This document shows positions 1 to 12,800 of a stretch of 64,000 bases of DNA, one piece after another. The stretch's first letter is position 1, and each line of letters starts with the position of its first letter. Below the pieces are notes generated by a model. It was not told the DNA's origin and did no database searches. It saw only the letters and a list, made by a program, of their open reading frames with translations. The DNA lies in contig OV277864.1 of the NCBI GenBank assembly GCA_922989275.2, positions 69,692,158-69,756,157 on the forward strand, given 5' to 3'. Source of the DNA: Gari tellinella. Taxonomy: Eukaryota > Mollusca > Bivalvia > Cardiida > Psammobiidae. The position numbers and the translations under genes were made by a program.

Positions 1-147
1 AACTGGAACTATCCGATAGTTTGTCACATGAACTGCATTATTTCACACTCAGTTAAGTCGAACATACCCATATTTCGCCACGTTTTAACTTTGAAATACG
101 GGTATGTTCGATTTAACCGTGTTCGAGATATCGGAAGTTTGACTGTA
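1..147. repeat. pogo-like foldback MITE, left-truncated by window edge
   Basis: Inverted arms TCGAACATACCCATATTT and AAATACGGGTATGTTCGA flank an internal CACGTTTTAAC. The right end reads TTCGAGATATCGGAAGTTTGACTGTA, the Tigger/pogo style of terminal repeat. Related copies lie at 18956 and 43738. From 148 to 771 I see only intron sequence and the branch/acceptor of the next exon. Confidence 0.7.
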
Positions 148-771
148 CCATTTGTAAGGATACAGCCTCTGATATAATGACCACTACTAATTTCAGCTTT
201 CTACCTACATGAGCCGATCAGATCGTTTTTACGAACTCACATGCAAAGTTTGAGTAATATCGGGACCGTGAGTAGGGAGATATCCTAAATAAATAGTTTT
301 TTCCTATAGTAAACTTGGGATCAGCTGTGTTTGCAAATGGCCGCTGTGTGTTTTAATATTCTTTTTAACATCACCTTCAAAATAGCGATGTAAAAATCAA
401 TTTTTATCTTAATTTCACGTTTAGATTACCATTCACGGATTGACAATATCATTTTTATGTTTCATTTTAATAGGCCTTCTCCACCTCTGTAAAAATAGAC
501 TGTCCCACAACGTCACACATTATTCACAAAGTCAGCCATTTTGTAAACAACTGAGGCCTATTTCACTATGGGGAAAATACATTTTTCACGATCATTTTTC
601 ATTCACAGCCTGGATAAATCTGAAACTTTACATGTGAGTTCGTAAAAAAAAATCTGATTGTCTCGTGCAGGTACAAAGCTGATATTGTTTGAAACAAAAA
701 AAATCTCGATAAAAATTGAGTGACAGAGCTGAGTGAAAAGGACAGTAGCTAATTTGATACTTGTATTTCAG

Positions 772-853
772 GTTTGGACTCTCGTTACTTTGATTTGTTT
801 GATCCACCGCCAGAAGTGATATGTATAGACCTTGACACTATCAGAATATGGCC
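772..853 (+). CDS. DENND4: DENND4 exon (first in window): YFDLFDPP segment
   Basis: Acceptor TTTCAG, donor GTAAGT. The exon starts in phase with two bases completing a codon and reads [20 protein letters not shown], a cDENN segment typical of DENND4 proteins. It ends on the first two bases of a proline codon. Confidence 0.88.
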
Positions 854-3800
854 GTAAGTATATGTCATATGTAACAGAAAGAAATGAAGCTTTTATATCT
901 TACAGTATTGGTTTTGTTTACATAAACTAAAGGTTCAAGATAAGAGTGAGTAAACCAGATATTCCAATGTTTTCTCCTTTATACCTCTACCAAACCCCAT
1001 GTTGTGGCAACTCACGTCTGTCAACATTTGGCTTGTCTGCTTAGAAAACTGTTTGTAGGATATTATAGAAACTTCACACAAATGTTATGTACATCAAATT
1101 CTGAAGCTGAGTCAAGTTTGTACAGAGTTATCTGCCAATGATGTAAAAGGCTTGTTTGTCGTGGGGGGTATAATGTACTGTTTGCGGTGCTCTGGTTCAA
1201 ATCCTTGTCTCCACCAAACTACTCATTAGAATCATGCCAAAGATACAATTCTAATGAGTAGTCACAACAAAATATTTAATGGAGATTTAAAGGGGAAATG
1301 GTGGAAATGCTCAATTAAATTGCTCTTGTCTGGAGCCCTGAAAGGATAAAATATAAAGCTGTGCCCACTATGAACATTATATCATCAGAGCTATTACAGT
1401 GGCTAACAAACTTAATTAAAATAACCCCTATGAAAGAATGCACAGACTCATGTCAAACAGATTTACAAGAAAACAGTGTAGATTCTGATCAGACAGCTCC
1501 TGTAGGAGCTGTCTGATCTGGGTCTACACTGTTTTCAAAAATGTATAGGCCAATTCCGATAAAGGGTAAAATTCAATTATTGAAAAGCATCGCTATATGC
1601 AAATAGCAGAAGGGTTAAAAAACAGGAAAGAGTTGTAACATGTTTATTTTGTGTTCAGGTCTGAAGACAAGAAGAATGTATCCTACAAGATGCTGCCAAA
1701 GAAAGCTCAAAAGATATTACAGGAAACTCTACATAAACTGTATGATAAATTGTCAGTGGAGTTACCCCGCCACACTCAGGATGAAGTCACTCTCGACATG
1801 GCTCCTATAGATATAGACTTCAAGAAGAAACATAAAGAGGTGAGCTTTGGGATCATACTACGTCTGTCTTCAATGCGTGTGTCTTCAACAATTACATTTA
1901 CTTTAAAACATCTTATTCTTCTACATGACAGAGCCAATTGTAACATACAATTTAATCTCTCAATGCATTGTAATTTTTGTGTGAGGTAAATTTGCACTCA
2001 GATGAGCAATCTAATACCAACATGACTCTTGTTTAAAGTAACATTTTAGGCATTTCCAGCTAAAAACATCGACTTTGAGTATCAAACTAGTTTGGATCCT
2101 GATTAGATGTTATGTTACGCTGAGTCTGATCTGGATCCAAACAGTTTGCTAATATGTTTGGTCATGATCAACACTCTAAAGTCAGATATCTATGATTCTT
2201 CAAAGAGTTGCTCCTGTATACAAGTTGGACTATACAGTCATACTTCTCTATTACGGCCACTAAGTTTAAAAAACTAGTCTGTGTTTAAGGCAGGTTGCTG
2301 CGTAAAGCAAGGTGAAAGTAAAACAGAAAGCTCCTATAGGAGCTTTCTGTTTTACGTTCACTTTGCTTCAAGCTGTCCACCTGTCTGTCATACAATTTAT
2401 AAGCATTATTTTAATGGTCATAAAAGAGAGATTTTACTGTACATGTTCTAATATATTAAATATAATATGTAAATGTTCTATCTGCAGATGCTGCTGGAAT
2501 TACAGATTCAGGAGGCATTCCTCAGGTTCATGGCTTGCATAATGAAAGGCTACAAAAACTTCCTCAAGCCAATAGAGAATGTTCCCAACCTCGACACAAC
2601 AAAGGCTTCAGTGCTGTTTGACATGCAAGGTGAGAGTTTTTGTCTCACGGTGATGAAGAACGAAAGTGAAACTAACATGTTGCTTTTCTGTCATAGTCAG
2701 CATCAGGGTCAAAGAGTAGTATTGAGGCTCCAGGTTTAAATTTTCTGTTTAGCTCTGTTTGCTAAAAAAAAAGCTACAGGTGCTAGACCGACCAACTTTG
2801 GAATACATTATGTTTAAAATGTCATTGTGACATTTTTCTCCTTGACTTATAGTCTCTAGCTCTATTGTGCTCAGATGTATCATGTACAATAGCATTATTA
2901 AACTGTTGAAATTTTCTGTAAATCCCTCTATTATGACCACATAATTGTGTTGATTATTAGAAGTTTTCAACAGGTGATTGCTTAAAGCAAGGTGACAGTT
3001 AAACAGAAAGTTCCTTTAGGAGCTTTCTGTTTTATTGTCACCTTGCTTTAAGCTGCCACCAGATTTTTACCAAATCAGTTGTCTTTCGTTTTAGTGTAAT
3101 AGAGTGATTTTACTGTATAATTATATAATTCTGCTGTCTATTTCAGGGTTTTTGAAGAGTAGAGACAAGACGAATCACAAGTTTTTCCAAGCTTTAATGT
3201 CAACCCAGCTGTTTAACAGATTTATAGAAGAGCGTTCCTTTGTCTCGGACAAAGATGCCAGTCTAGCTTTCTTTGATGAATGTATAGAAAAGGTGAGTTT
3301 CTTCTTTACATTATCCCTCGTTCTTATCCCCAGTACACTGGTTATTTTCAGTTTGGATCCTGATCAGATGCCAGGTAACATGCTGTCTGATCAGGATCCA
3401 AACTTTTTTGACACTCATTACGAGATAACTTCAGTTAATTTACCTAAAAATTTGAAAAAGAAAATCAGACAATTGTTTAAAGCAATAAAGCCATGGCTGT
3501 GAGTTTGTTTAATCTATTAATGCCTGTTGTCTACAAAAGGAGACATTAACAAACCGTGTAGACCAGCCCTGATGATATTCCATAATTTGCGGCATCACTG
3601 TTCTGTTTGCTATTGGCATCTATTTTCAACCCAGAAATAGTTGTGAAAGAATTACATTACAGTTTCCGGGTTGTGTTGACATTTGTTTGTTAAAAACGCC
3701 AATTTACTCTAAGCCTACTTTAAGCAACTATCGGTCAATAATACCGAAGACAAGCTAGAAGTCAAAGGAATAATAGTTACGGTCAACATATTTCTATTAA

Positions 3801-6800
3801 CCCTTAGAATGCTAGTGGTGAAACTGTGATAACCTTTGCAAACAGTTTGGATCCTGATGAGACGCCGCGTTATGCGGCGTCTCATCAGGATACAAACTGT
3901 TTGACACTCTGACCCTGTTTTGAAAAGAAATTCAGAAAATCATATTTATAGAACAAATAGCAGACAACAAATGTAGCAGACAAAACAATTACCCAGCATG
4001 CAAAGTGTTAATATTCTGGTATACAGGAGAAGAATTTATATTTCCCTGATCTTGTTTGAGCTGATTCTGAGAAATATTGATTATACTGTTATGTGTGCTT
4101 CAGGTGGATGAGAACAGGGATGAGCCTAAGCTAATTGAGCTTGATGACAACTCAAAAAGGTATGGTGCCTTATAATTGGTATGATGCACTTTATCATGTA
4201 CTTTCATACGATATTTAACAAGTAAAATGACATTTACTAGATTTCAAAAGCTTTATTTACATGTATTGTCTGTACATCTTTCTCATTAGGGCTCTGTATT
4301 GCAATTCTGCTATACTTTCAGCCTGCTTTAAGTGGTAGATTTAGAAAGTTTTATTTTCTGTACATTTTACTCATTGGGGCTCTGCATTGAAATTCTGCTA
4401 TACTTTCAGCCTGCTTTATGACGTCACCTATCTTCAAAATTAGAAACAGGCTGTGGTGTAAAGGTTAAAGCAAGAAAGTTAAACAAGCTTACTGCATTAA
4501 AGTTGTAGGACTTGAAGCTGTCTCTCTGATTATTCATGAATCTATTGAAGGGTTTCTGCTACTTTTCTAAATTTCTTTTCAAAATAGGATCAGAGTGCAA
4601 ACAGTTTGGATCCTGACAAGACACAACAAAATGTGTCATCTCGTCTGGATCCATTACCAAAATGTTTGCAATGGTTATCATGGTTTCATCACTAGCGTGC
4701 AAAGAGTTACACCTGTCTCTCAGAGAAATGCTTTTGTGATGCCTGTGCATTAATATGCAATCCTCTTATGTACATTTCAGTGAGAGAACAATGTTCATAC
4801 TGCCACCAGAACCAGTAGGATTACCAGAGGGAAAGAAATACAGGTATGATGGGCAACTCTAGTCCCTAAGGTTATAAAGAAACATAGTTGAATCTGAGAT
4901 CGTTATCAAGCATTTGATTGGTCAGATTTGAGCTTTTGCTCAAATCTGACCAATCAAATGCTTGAGAACGATCTCTGACTCAACTCAAACTCTTTATAAC
5001 TTTGGACCCAGATAAGAGGGAATAAAATACAAAATTCACAAACATTTAATTCTTTATGTCATCACCAAACAGTTTGATGTGATAACTTGGAATCTTTCCT
5101 TTGTTATGATTTTAATTACTTACAAGTAGAGGTTATTAAGACATTTGGAACATTTAGTCTGGTTTACAACAAGAAACATGAGCTATATCAACGCTATTTT
5201 CCTTATATCGAATATACTCGTATTTCAAAGTTAAAATGTGACTAAGCCAGATTTTTAATTTGAAATACTGGTATATTTGACTTTTAAGTGAGATAGAGTT
5301 ATCAAAATTCAACTAATGAAATATTAATAAGTTTGACTTAAGTGAGTTTGAAGTATAGAGTCTCAACTGTATTTGTAATATACTATCATACATAACTTTC
5401 AATAAATGTTGTGAATTTGTTTAAGCATACTAACTTGTTAGTGAAATCTCCTACAGTTACAATGGATTTCCTAATCTCACTCCCGAGCTGTTCTCAGAGA
5501 GAAAAACTGCTGTAGTTCCGTCCCAGACCAAGAAGAGCCAGACAGGACAGAACAGCCCTGTAGCCCGGAGGACAAAACAAGAAGTGAAGACTGCCCAGAA
5601 ACTGGCCAAACAATTCCTTGGCCAGCCTTTGCCATGGGCAAAATGTTTGCTCAGTCACTGTTACAGGTATTGTGGAAAAGACTTTATACTTTCCCAATAA
5701 ACTTGTTACGTCAATACTATTATTTGAAGTATTATAAAGTTGAACTATTTTTGGCAGTGGAGAAGTAAATTCAAGGTTTAAAAATGTGTAACTATTGAGT
5801 AAAGTGTTAACCCTTTACCCCCTTGCCTGTTTCTAGTTTTGATGATAGGTCACCACTTAAAGCAGGTTGAAAGTAAAGCAGAATGCACCTTAAGGCGCAT
5901 TCTGCTTTACTTTCAGCCTGCTTTAAGCTACCACCTGTTCGAATAAAGACAATATTCCTGATAATACATATTCATAGCTGTATACATTGGAACTATTTTC
6001 TTTGGCGGAGGAAAAAACTGAATGTGCTAAAAGGCGCTTCTATGGGGGAAAGGGTAAATGTTTCAAAATTTTACATGTATTACTTCTTATTTGTTCATAG
6101 CATTAATGATACTTGGACTCAAATGCTTTATAACCTTGGGGCACAGTTATGTTTGACTCAAGCAAGTTGGAGTAAATGTAGAAATTCTTGTAAGTTTGAC
6201 TTTGATGAGTTGGAGTTATCAAGACTCGGCTGTATTTTCATTGTTGTTGAAGCAGTGTTTGGTATGAACTATGATAATTGACTGTTTTTCTCTCCCTTCC
6301 ATTTAGCCTGTGGTTCATGATGCTACCAGCTTACATCAAGCACAGCAAGTCTGTTAACAAAGCTCTCAAGGTGGCGTATGACGTCCTCAAAGACATGCAG
6401 AAACAGAAGCTCAAACCTCCTGATGAAGTAAGTCGTCATTAAATTAACTTATTCACACCTGAAACTTTTAATGGACAATTCCGGTTTCCAATTAAGCCTA
6501 ATGTGATATAATATGGCTTTGATATTTCGTGCACTGGTGATTTCTTGGTCAAGAAATGTAGTGCCGATGCAGGGGTACAAATTGTAGGTAAGTTGAAGTG
6601 TTAGAATTGAAATAATTAAAAATTTAATACCAGTGTATTATCTTGCAATAGAACACAGGTAGTCGTTGGGATGCCGGTAATTTAATTACTTTGCATCTCA
6701 ACTCTTACCGGTCTTCTATTGCACAATAATACACTGGTATGAATTTATTATTCTAAAGCATACTCATTGCTAGGATTTATATGTTCACCATATACTCCTC

Positions 6801-9800
6801 TATTTCAGCTGTGTTACAGGGTGATGTTACAGCTGTGTGGCAGCTACAATCAGCCAGTGTTGGCTGTTAAGGTCTACTCAGAGATGAAGCACGCTGGAGT
6901 ACAGCCTAATGCCATCACCTATGGCTACTATAATAAGGTACTGTCATACCCCTGTCAAACAGCCATTTATATGGACCATTGCTGGTCTATGAGATAAGTG
7001 ACAGCTTTATGCAGAATGAAATTGTCACAGAAAGAAATGTTCTATAAACCAACAGTTTTTCTTGAGAAAAATATAAGAAAAATGTCCAAATTATAAAAAA
7101 AATTAAAAAAAACTCTGGACAAATGGGAATATAGGAGATTACTTGCTGTTCAGGAGATGCGGTATGAATGTTTGGTTTAACTAAAACACAAGTTAGATGA
7201 TTTTATCCAGTTACCAAGTATGTGCATTGTCTTGTGAATGTTATGTAATGAAGACTTCTTTTAACCATAAAGTTCCAATATAATGTCATAAAAGTGCTTA
7301 AAGCTCCAATATTTTATGAGGAAAGAATCATATTTTTCCAGAAAAACTTGGTTGATGGCCTGTGGAGGTCTCTCTTTATACTGTTTATTGGGGTTATTAT
7401 TTTAACCACTCTCATTTTTAAACTCAATATTACCAGGCTGTGTTAGAAGGCATGTGGCCAAGCAGTATAAGCAGAGGACGTAAACTTTGGAGAAAGATCA
7501 GGAATGTCATAATAGGCGTGGCCAAATTCAGGAAAGCCATTCGGAGGCGGAGTCTGTCAGTTTACTCCAATTCTGGGAGTGAGTTTGACCAGATCAGCCG
7601 TACTAGTATCGATAGTTTCCTGGAGGACACGGCTATAGAAGGCAAGAATGAGCCAATCATGAAGGGGGAGGCGAGTGCAGAGGTCGGAATCACTGGTGCT
7701 AAACATGGCAAGATACCTGAGGAACTGGAAAGTATGATCTTTGGTTTATTGTTGATCTTTGGTTCTGTTTTAAACCATTACCCCATAGCCTGTTTCTAAT
7801 ATTGTAGACAGGTGACCACTTAAAACTTGAAGCAGGTTGAAAGTAAAGCAGAATGTGCCTTCAGCCTGCTTTAAACTACACTCTGCTAGGATATAAAAAT
7901 ATTTCCTTGGTACATATTCATGGAGGAATAATTTAAAGGCGTATTTGTGGGGTAACAGGTTAGATATGTATGGTTAAAACTTGTGTTAAAGCAGCCATTT
8001 ATTTGAAGAAGATAGGGAATTTCTAAAGTCAAATTACTGCTTTATACATATTTCTGAAGAGAGTTGACTGCTTAATACATGTTTCTAAAGGCAGTTGACT
8101 GCTTAATGCAGAACAAAAGTAAAGCAGAAAGCATCTTAGGAAGCTCTCTGACTTATATTTGTCATGCATTTAGCTGCCATCTATATTAAAGATATTGTCT
8201 TCATTTAAGTGGCCACTTCAGGCAAGTTTAACTTACGGATAAGTGCTTTTCAGGAAGTTTTTGTAAGTTTCAAGCAAACAGTTTTCATAAATGTTCACAG
8301 TTCAGAATTTGCTATATTAGTCGGTAAAATTCTATTTGCTATTAAACATAATAGTATGATACATTTAGCCTTTAAGAGACAGGACAATTTTCGTTATATT
8401 TAAGTGATTGAAGAGCTTAACTTTCAGGGATGTTGCAAATTTTAACAAATTTAAGATCAATATTTGTATACATTCTCTTTATATCAAGTAAGGTTAAATC
8501 AAGTTTCCCTTTCATTATTACAACAGCATTTCATGTACAGCAGTCATAAAATTCATAAAATAATTATGTTGATCAAACCCTTTAAAAAAGGTAACATAAC
8601 TTTGTGGAAGCTTAATGCAGAAATTAAGTAAACCAGAAAGATCAATTTTGAGGTTTTAGTATTACTTCATGGTCCAAGGTTATAGCTTTTGCATGTCTTT
8701 CTCAAGCATTTGATTGGTCAGATTTGAGCCTATGCGCAAATCTGACCAATCAAATGCTTGAGAACAAAATGATTGGTCAGATTTTCAGATCTGACCAATC
8801 AAATGCTTGAGAACAACTCACACTCAACTCAAACGTTTTATAACCTTGGACCCATTACTGCATTAATCAGCCATCTGTAATTAACAGTCCCCATTCTTCT
8901 TAATGGAATGGTTGCTGAAAATAGGTTTTTATCTACCGTCTTATTAGAGCAATAGCACAATCAAAGGGTAGGGGAATACTTTGAGATAAATGCAGTGTGT
9001 GCTCTAGGATTGATATCTGGCACTTTACCCTAAACCCTCTTCCTTGCACACATCTCTCTTAACCGGTTACCCCCGTCTTATCTGCCTCGGACCCTTGCTG
9101 CTCCATTTCAAGTGTTTGTGTGGCTATGTTCTCTTGCTCTGAAGCATGGACTCTTAAGCTTGCCTTAGTTAATGATCTTAATGCAGTGTGCATATAGCTT
9201 GTGACTTACAGTTCAACCTGTGATAGTTCAAGGTTACAGAGCATTTAAGTTGAGTCTGAGTTCGTTCTCAAAATTTGATTGGTCAGATTTGAGCTTTTCC
9301 ACAAATCTGACCAATCAAATGCTTGAGAATGATCTCAGTCTCAACTCAAATGCTTGATAACCTTTGGGCCAGGTGTCAATGCTTCTTCGATGAATGGTTG
9401 CTAAACTAAAATGATAAAAACTGTTTAGAAAAATATAAGATTATTTTGCATTTAACATCTCTAATATATTTGAAAGTAACCAGAGGACCTTTGCTATATA
9501 ATCTGCTGCTTATCATATTGTGATGTATAAAACAAATACCATTGTCTCAAAAACTTTACATAGCTGGATCCTAATCAGGTGCTAAGTTACCTGGAATCTG
9601 CTTTGAATACCAGCTGAGCAAACCAGTCAAGTTGCTATTACAGTCACTCTTGTATTAACTCTTTCAATAACATTGGCTGTTTAAAATATGTGCATTGCAT
9701 TTGCAAACATTGTAGACCCTGATCAGAGGGCTTCTGTAGGAGCCCTCTGATCAGGGTCTACACTGTTTGCTAATTTAGACCAGTATTTATTAAACTACCC

Positions 9801-12800
9801 AGAATTCCAAGTAGACCTGGTTCAGAATTTGGTAACTAAAATGATCCACAAGGAAACAAAATAACCCACAAGAGTTACTTAGTGTTGAAAGAGTTAAGTA
9901 ACCACTCAATGGAAAACCAATTGGTTACCATAAATACATGTGGTTGCTTAATGCAGGATGAATAATAATTATTTTTATATTGCACTTCACTGAGTGAACC
10001 CTTTACCTCATACAGTGGAGAATCTGTTATTCTTTCCCAATAAACGCGTTTACGCTAAAACTATTATTTGCAGTGCAAACAGTTTGGAGCCAGAGCAGAC
10101 GCTGGGCGTCTGATCAGGCTCCAAACTGTTTGCCACCAAGATAAACAAGAATTATCAGAATTGTCCAAAAGTTGTTATTTTCTACGTTTTAGTGCTTTGC
10201 GTTTGCATACGTTTGCCTTTAAACGGGAAAGAAAACAGATTCTCCACTGTAACCTGTTTCAAGTTTTGAAGATATGTGACGACTTGAAGCAAGTTGACAG
10301 TGAAGCAGAATGCACCTAAAGGTGCATTCTGCTTTACTTTCAGCCTGCTTTAAGTTTCTTCCTGCAAGGATAAAGAAAATGTTGCTTATGATATATTTTC
10401 ATCATTGTATAAAGTGGAACTATTTCCTTCAGTGAAGGAATTAATTAAATGCATAAAATGTGTATCTATGGAGTAATGGGTTAATACAAGTTTGACTGAC
10501 GTAATTTTGAGTAATTAATATGAATGTTCAGGTAGAAGAAATGCAACTTGGATATTGTTTATCAAGGCATGGCTATTTTCATATCTAATTTTATGAAAAA
10601 TAGATGTGTGTATCAGCTTATATACCTGTACTTAATATATGCTGAAAATTGTAGCAAATGTGTAAATTTGGTTATGTGATGTTCTGTTGAGTAGCACAGC
10701 ATTCATAAGGCTTTACAGACGCTATTGGCTGTTGATTGGCAAGTTCTGTCATCTCTTCTCCTGCTAGTCATGGGACCTTAGCCATTAACAAATTTTTTCA
10801 GTACTATAGCATAGACAAGGGAAATAACTCGAAACTATTGTCTATACTATAGTACTGAATACATTTTGAAAGGTCAAGGTCCCTATGCATATAGTGACAC
10901 TTTTTGAAAACAGTGTAGACCCAGATCAGACAGCTCCTAAAGGAGCTGTCTGATCAGGGGCTACACTGTTTTCTTATATGATCTAACATTAAATTGCATT
11001 CTTTCTTTTGGGAAAATTTATCTTATTTTATTTAGCCAATGTAATAGTTTAGATGATATATGTTCATTGTGGGCGGAGTTTAATATATGAATATTCAGCG
11101 GGAGATGGGTTAATTAGCTGTGGTTTTATCCTCCACCCTCACACACTAGGAGCGACCTCAGATCGTGGCTACAATTCCATGACCCAGGAAGACGCCAAAA
11201 CCTTCTCGGAGTTGATCAGTGCAGAAAACAAGAACACTGAATCAAAGTTGAAGAAAGACATGAAAAACGTTCTCAGATTTAGCTTCAGGAAAAAACACAA
11301 GAAGAAAGAGTCAGAAATACAAGAAGAGAGTGCTTCAGGTAATTTATAAAAAATATAAATAAAAAGAAATTGAAAAAAATATATATATATTTTTTATTTT
11401 AGCGTAAGCCGAAAACTTGATTTTTTTTATAAAAGTGAAATAAGTTGTAAATTATTTGTTGTTGTTGATGACAATATTTTACACATCAGGTAATTTATGT
11501 AATATAAAGGTTCTTTTTTGTAAAATCTAGGGGATTAGGATTCAGGTTAAAATAAAACGAAAAAAGATAGTTGGCTTGTTTCCCCCAAATTATCTCAGTT
11601 TAATGAGATAATTGGCATCATAGGTTATCCTTTTGGAGATAAAGTTGTTTTAAAATAAGAAAATTCAAAGAATAATTGTAGAATATGGATGAGGCATTTA
11701 TTTCATAAAAGAAAATAATGAATAAAGGGAAAAGGAGGGATCTTTTTATGGTGTATGTACAAAGAACAATACAATTTGTAAGAAAATATGACCTGACTGA
11801 GTTAACAAACGCTGGATTACACAAATAAATGATTAGGTCTTTGAATGTTTTGGAATTAGCAATATGTCAGATAATCCTATTCTGTTTAGATGAAGAAAGT
11901 GAAGAAGAAGGTCAGTGTTTGTGTTTGTCTGATACTGACTACAGACATGATGTGACAGCAACTAATTATTATTGTTTGGTTTTATTGACCTGTCAAAATT
12001 TGAATATTCATACGTCACTGAAAGGATATATTTTGCTTCGGTATAATATTATTAAAGTCGATACTTTACGTTTTGATTTACGGATAGGAACTGAAGGATA
12101 TTGTGCATTCTGTGTCGACTTTAAATCAATAATCGAGTTAGCGTAGTTGGTAGCGAGTACGGATACTTGTAAAATGATGAAAGGTTGTGGGTTCGATCCC
12201 CGTTAGGTTTTATTTCTTTTTTTATTACAATTATTATAATTATTATATGAATGATACATAAAATCAGATCCAAAGGGATTTCAATCCATTCTTCTTCTCC
12301 TACTTGCAGACTCGAATGCACCAAATAATAAAGATAATAATAAAAAAGTTCTTCGCTGGGTATCGAACTCATGGCCATACATGTACTAAGTAAAACGCTA
12401 CTGTACTGTCTCGACCACGAAGACATATAGGTAGTCAAATCTTATTCTAAATATCAACTTCATATTTCAACCCTGACCTCCCGGTAAAAGTAGCGGAAAT
12501 AATCGATTTCGACCGAAGCTAAATATTGCGTGTTCAACCAGCGTATAATTATTTAAATTTTGACAGGTTAATAAAACACAACAATAACAAGCTTTTTAGC
12601 TCACCTGGCATGAAGTGCCAAGGTGAGCTTTTAGAATCGCTGGATGTCCGTCGTCTGTCCGTCCACAATTGTTCCTTAACACTCTAGCGGCTACAAATTT
12701 CATTTGATCTCCATGAAACTTGATGATAATGTTTACCTTATTAATATCTAGGTCAAGATCGAATGTGGGTCATGTCCGGTCAAAAACTAGGTTACTAGGT

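Noticed and set aside
12137..12207. A functional tRNA gene
   Set aside because: A-box and B-box matches are good, but I cannot pair an acceptor stem or find a normal anticodon arm. It lies within a transposon, so a SINE/tRNA-like remnant is more likely.
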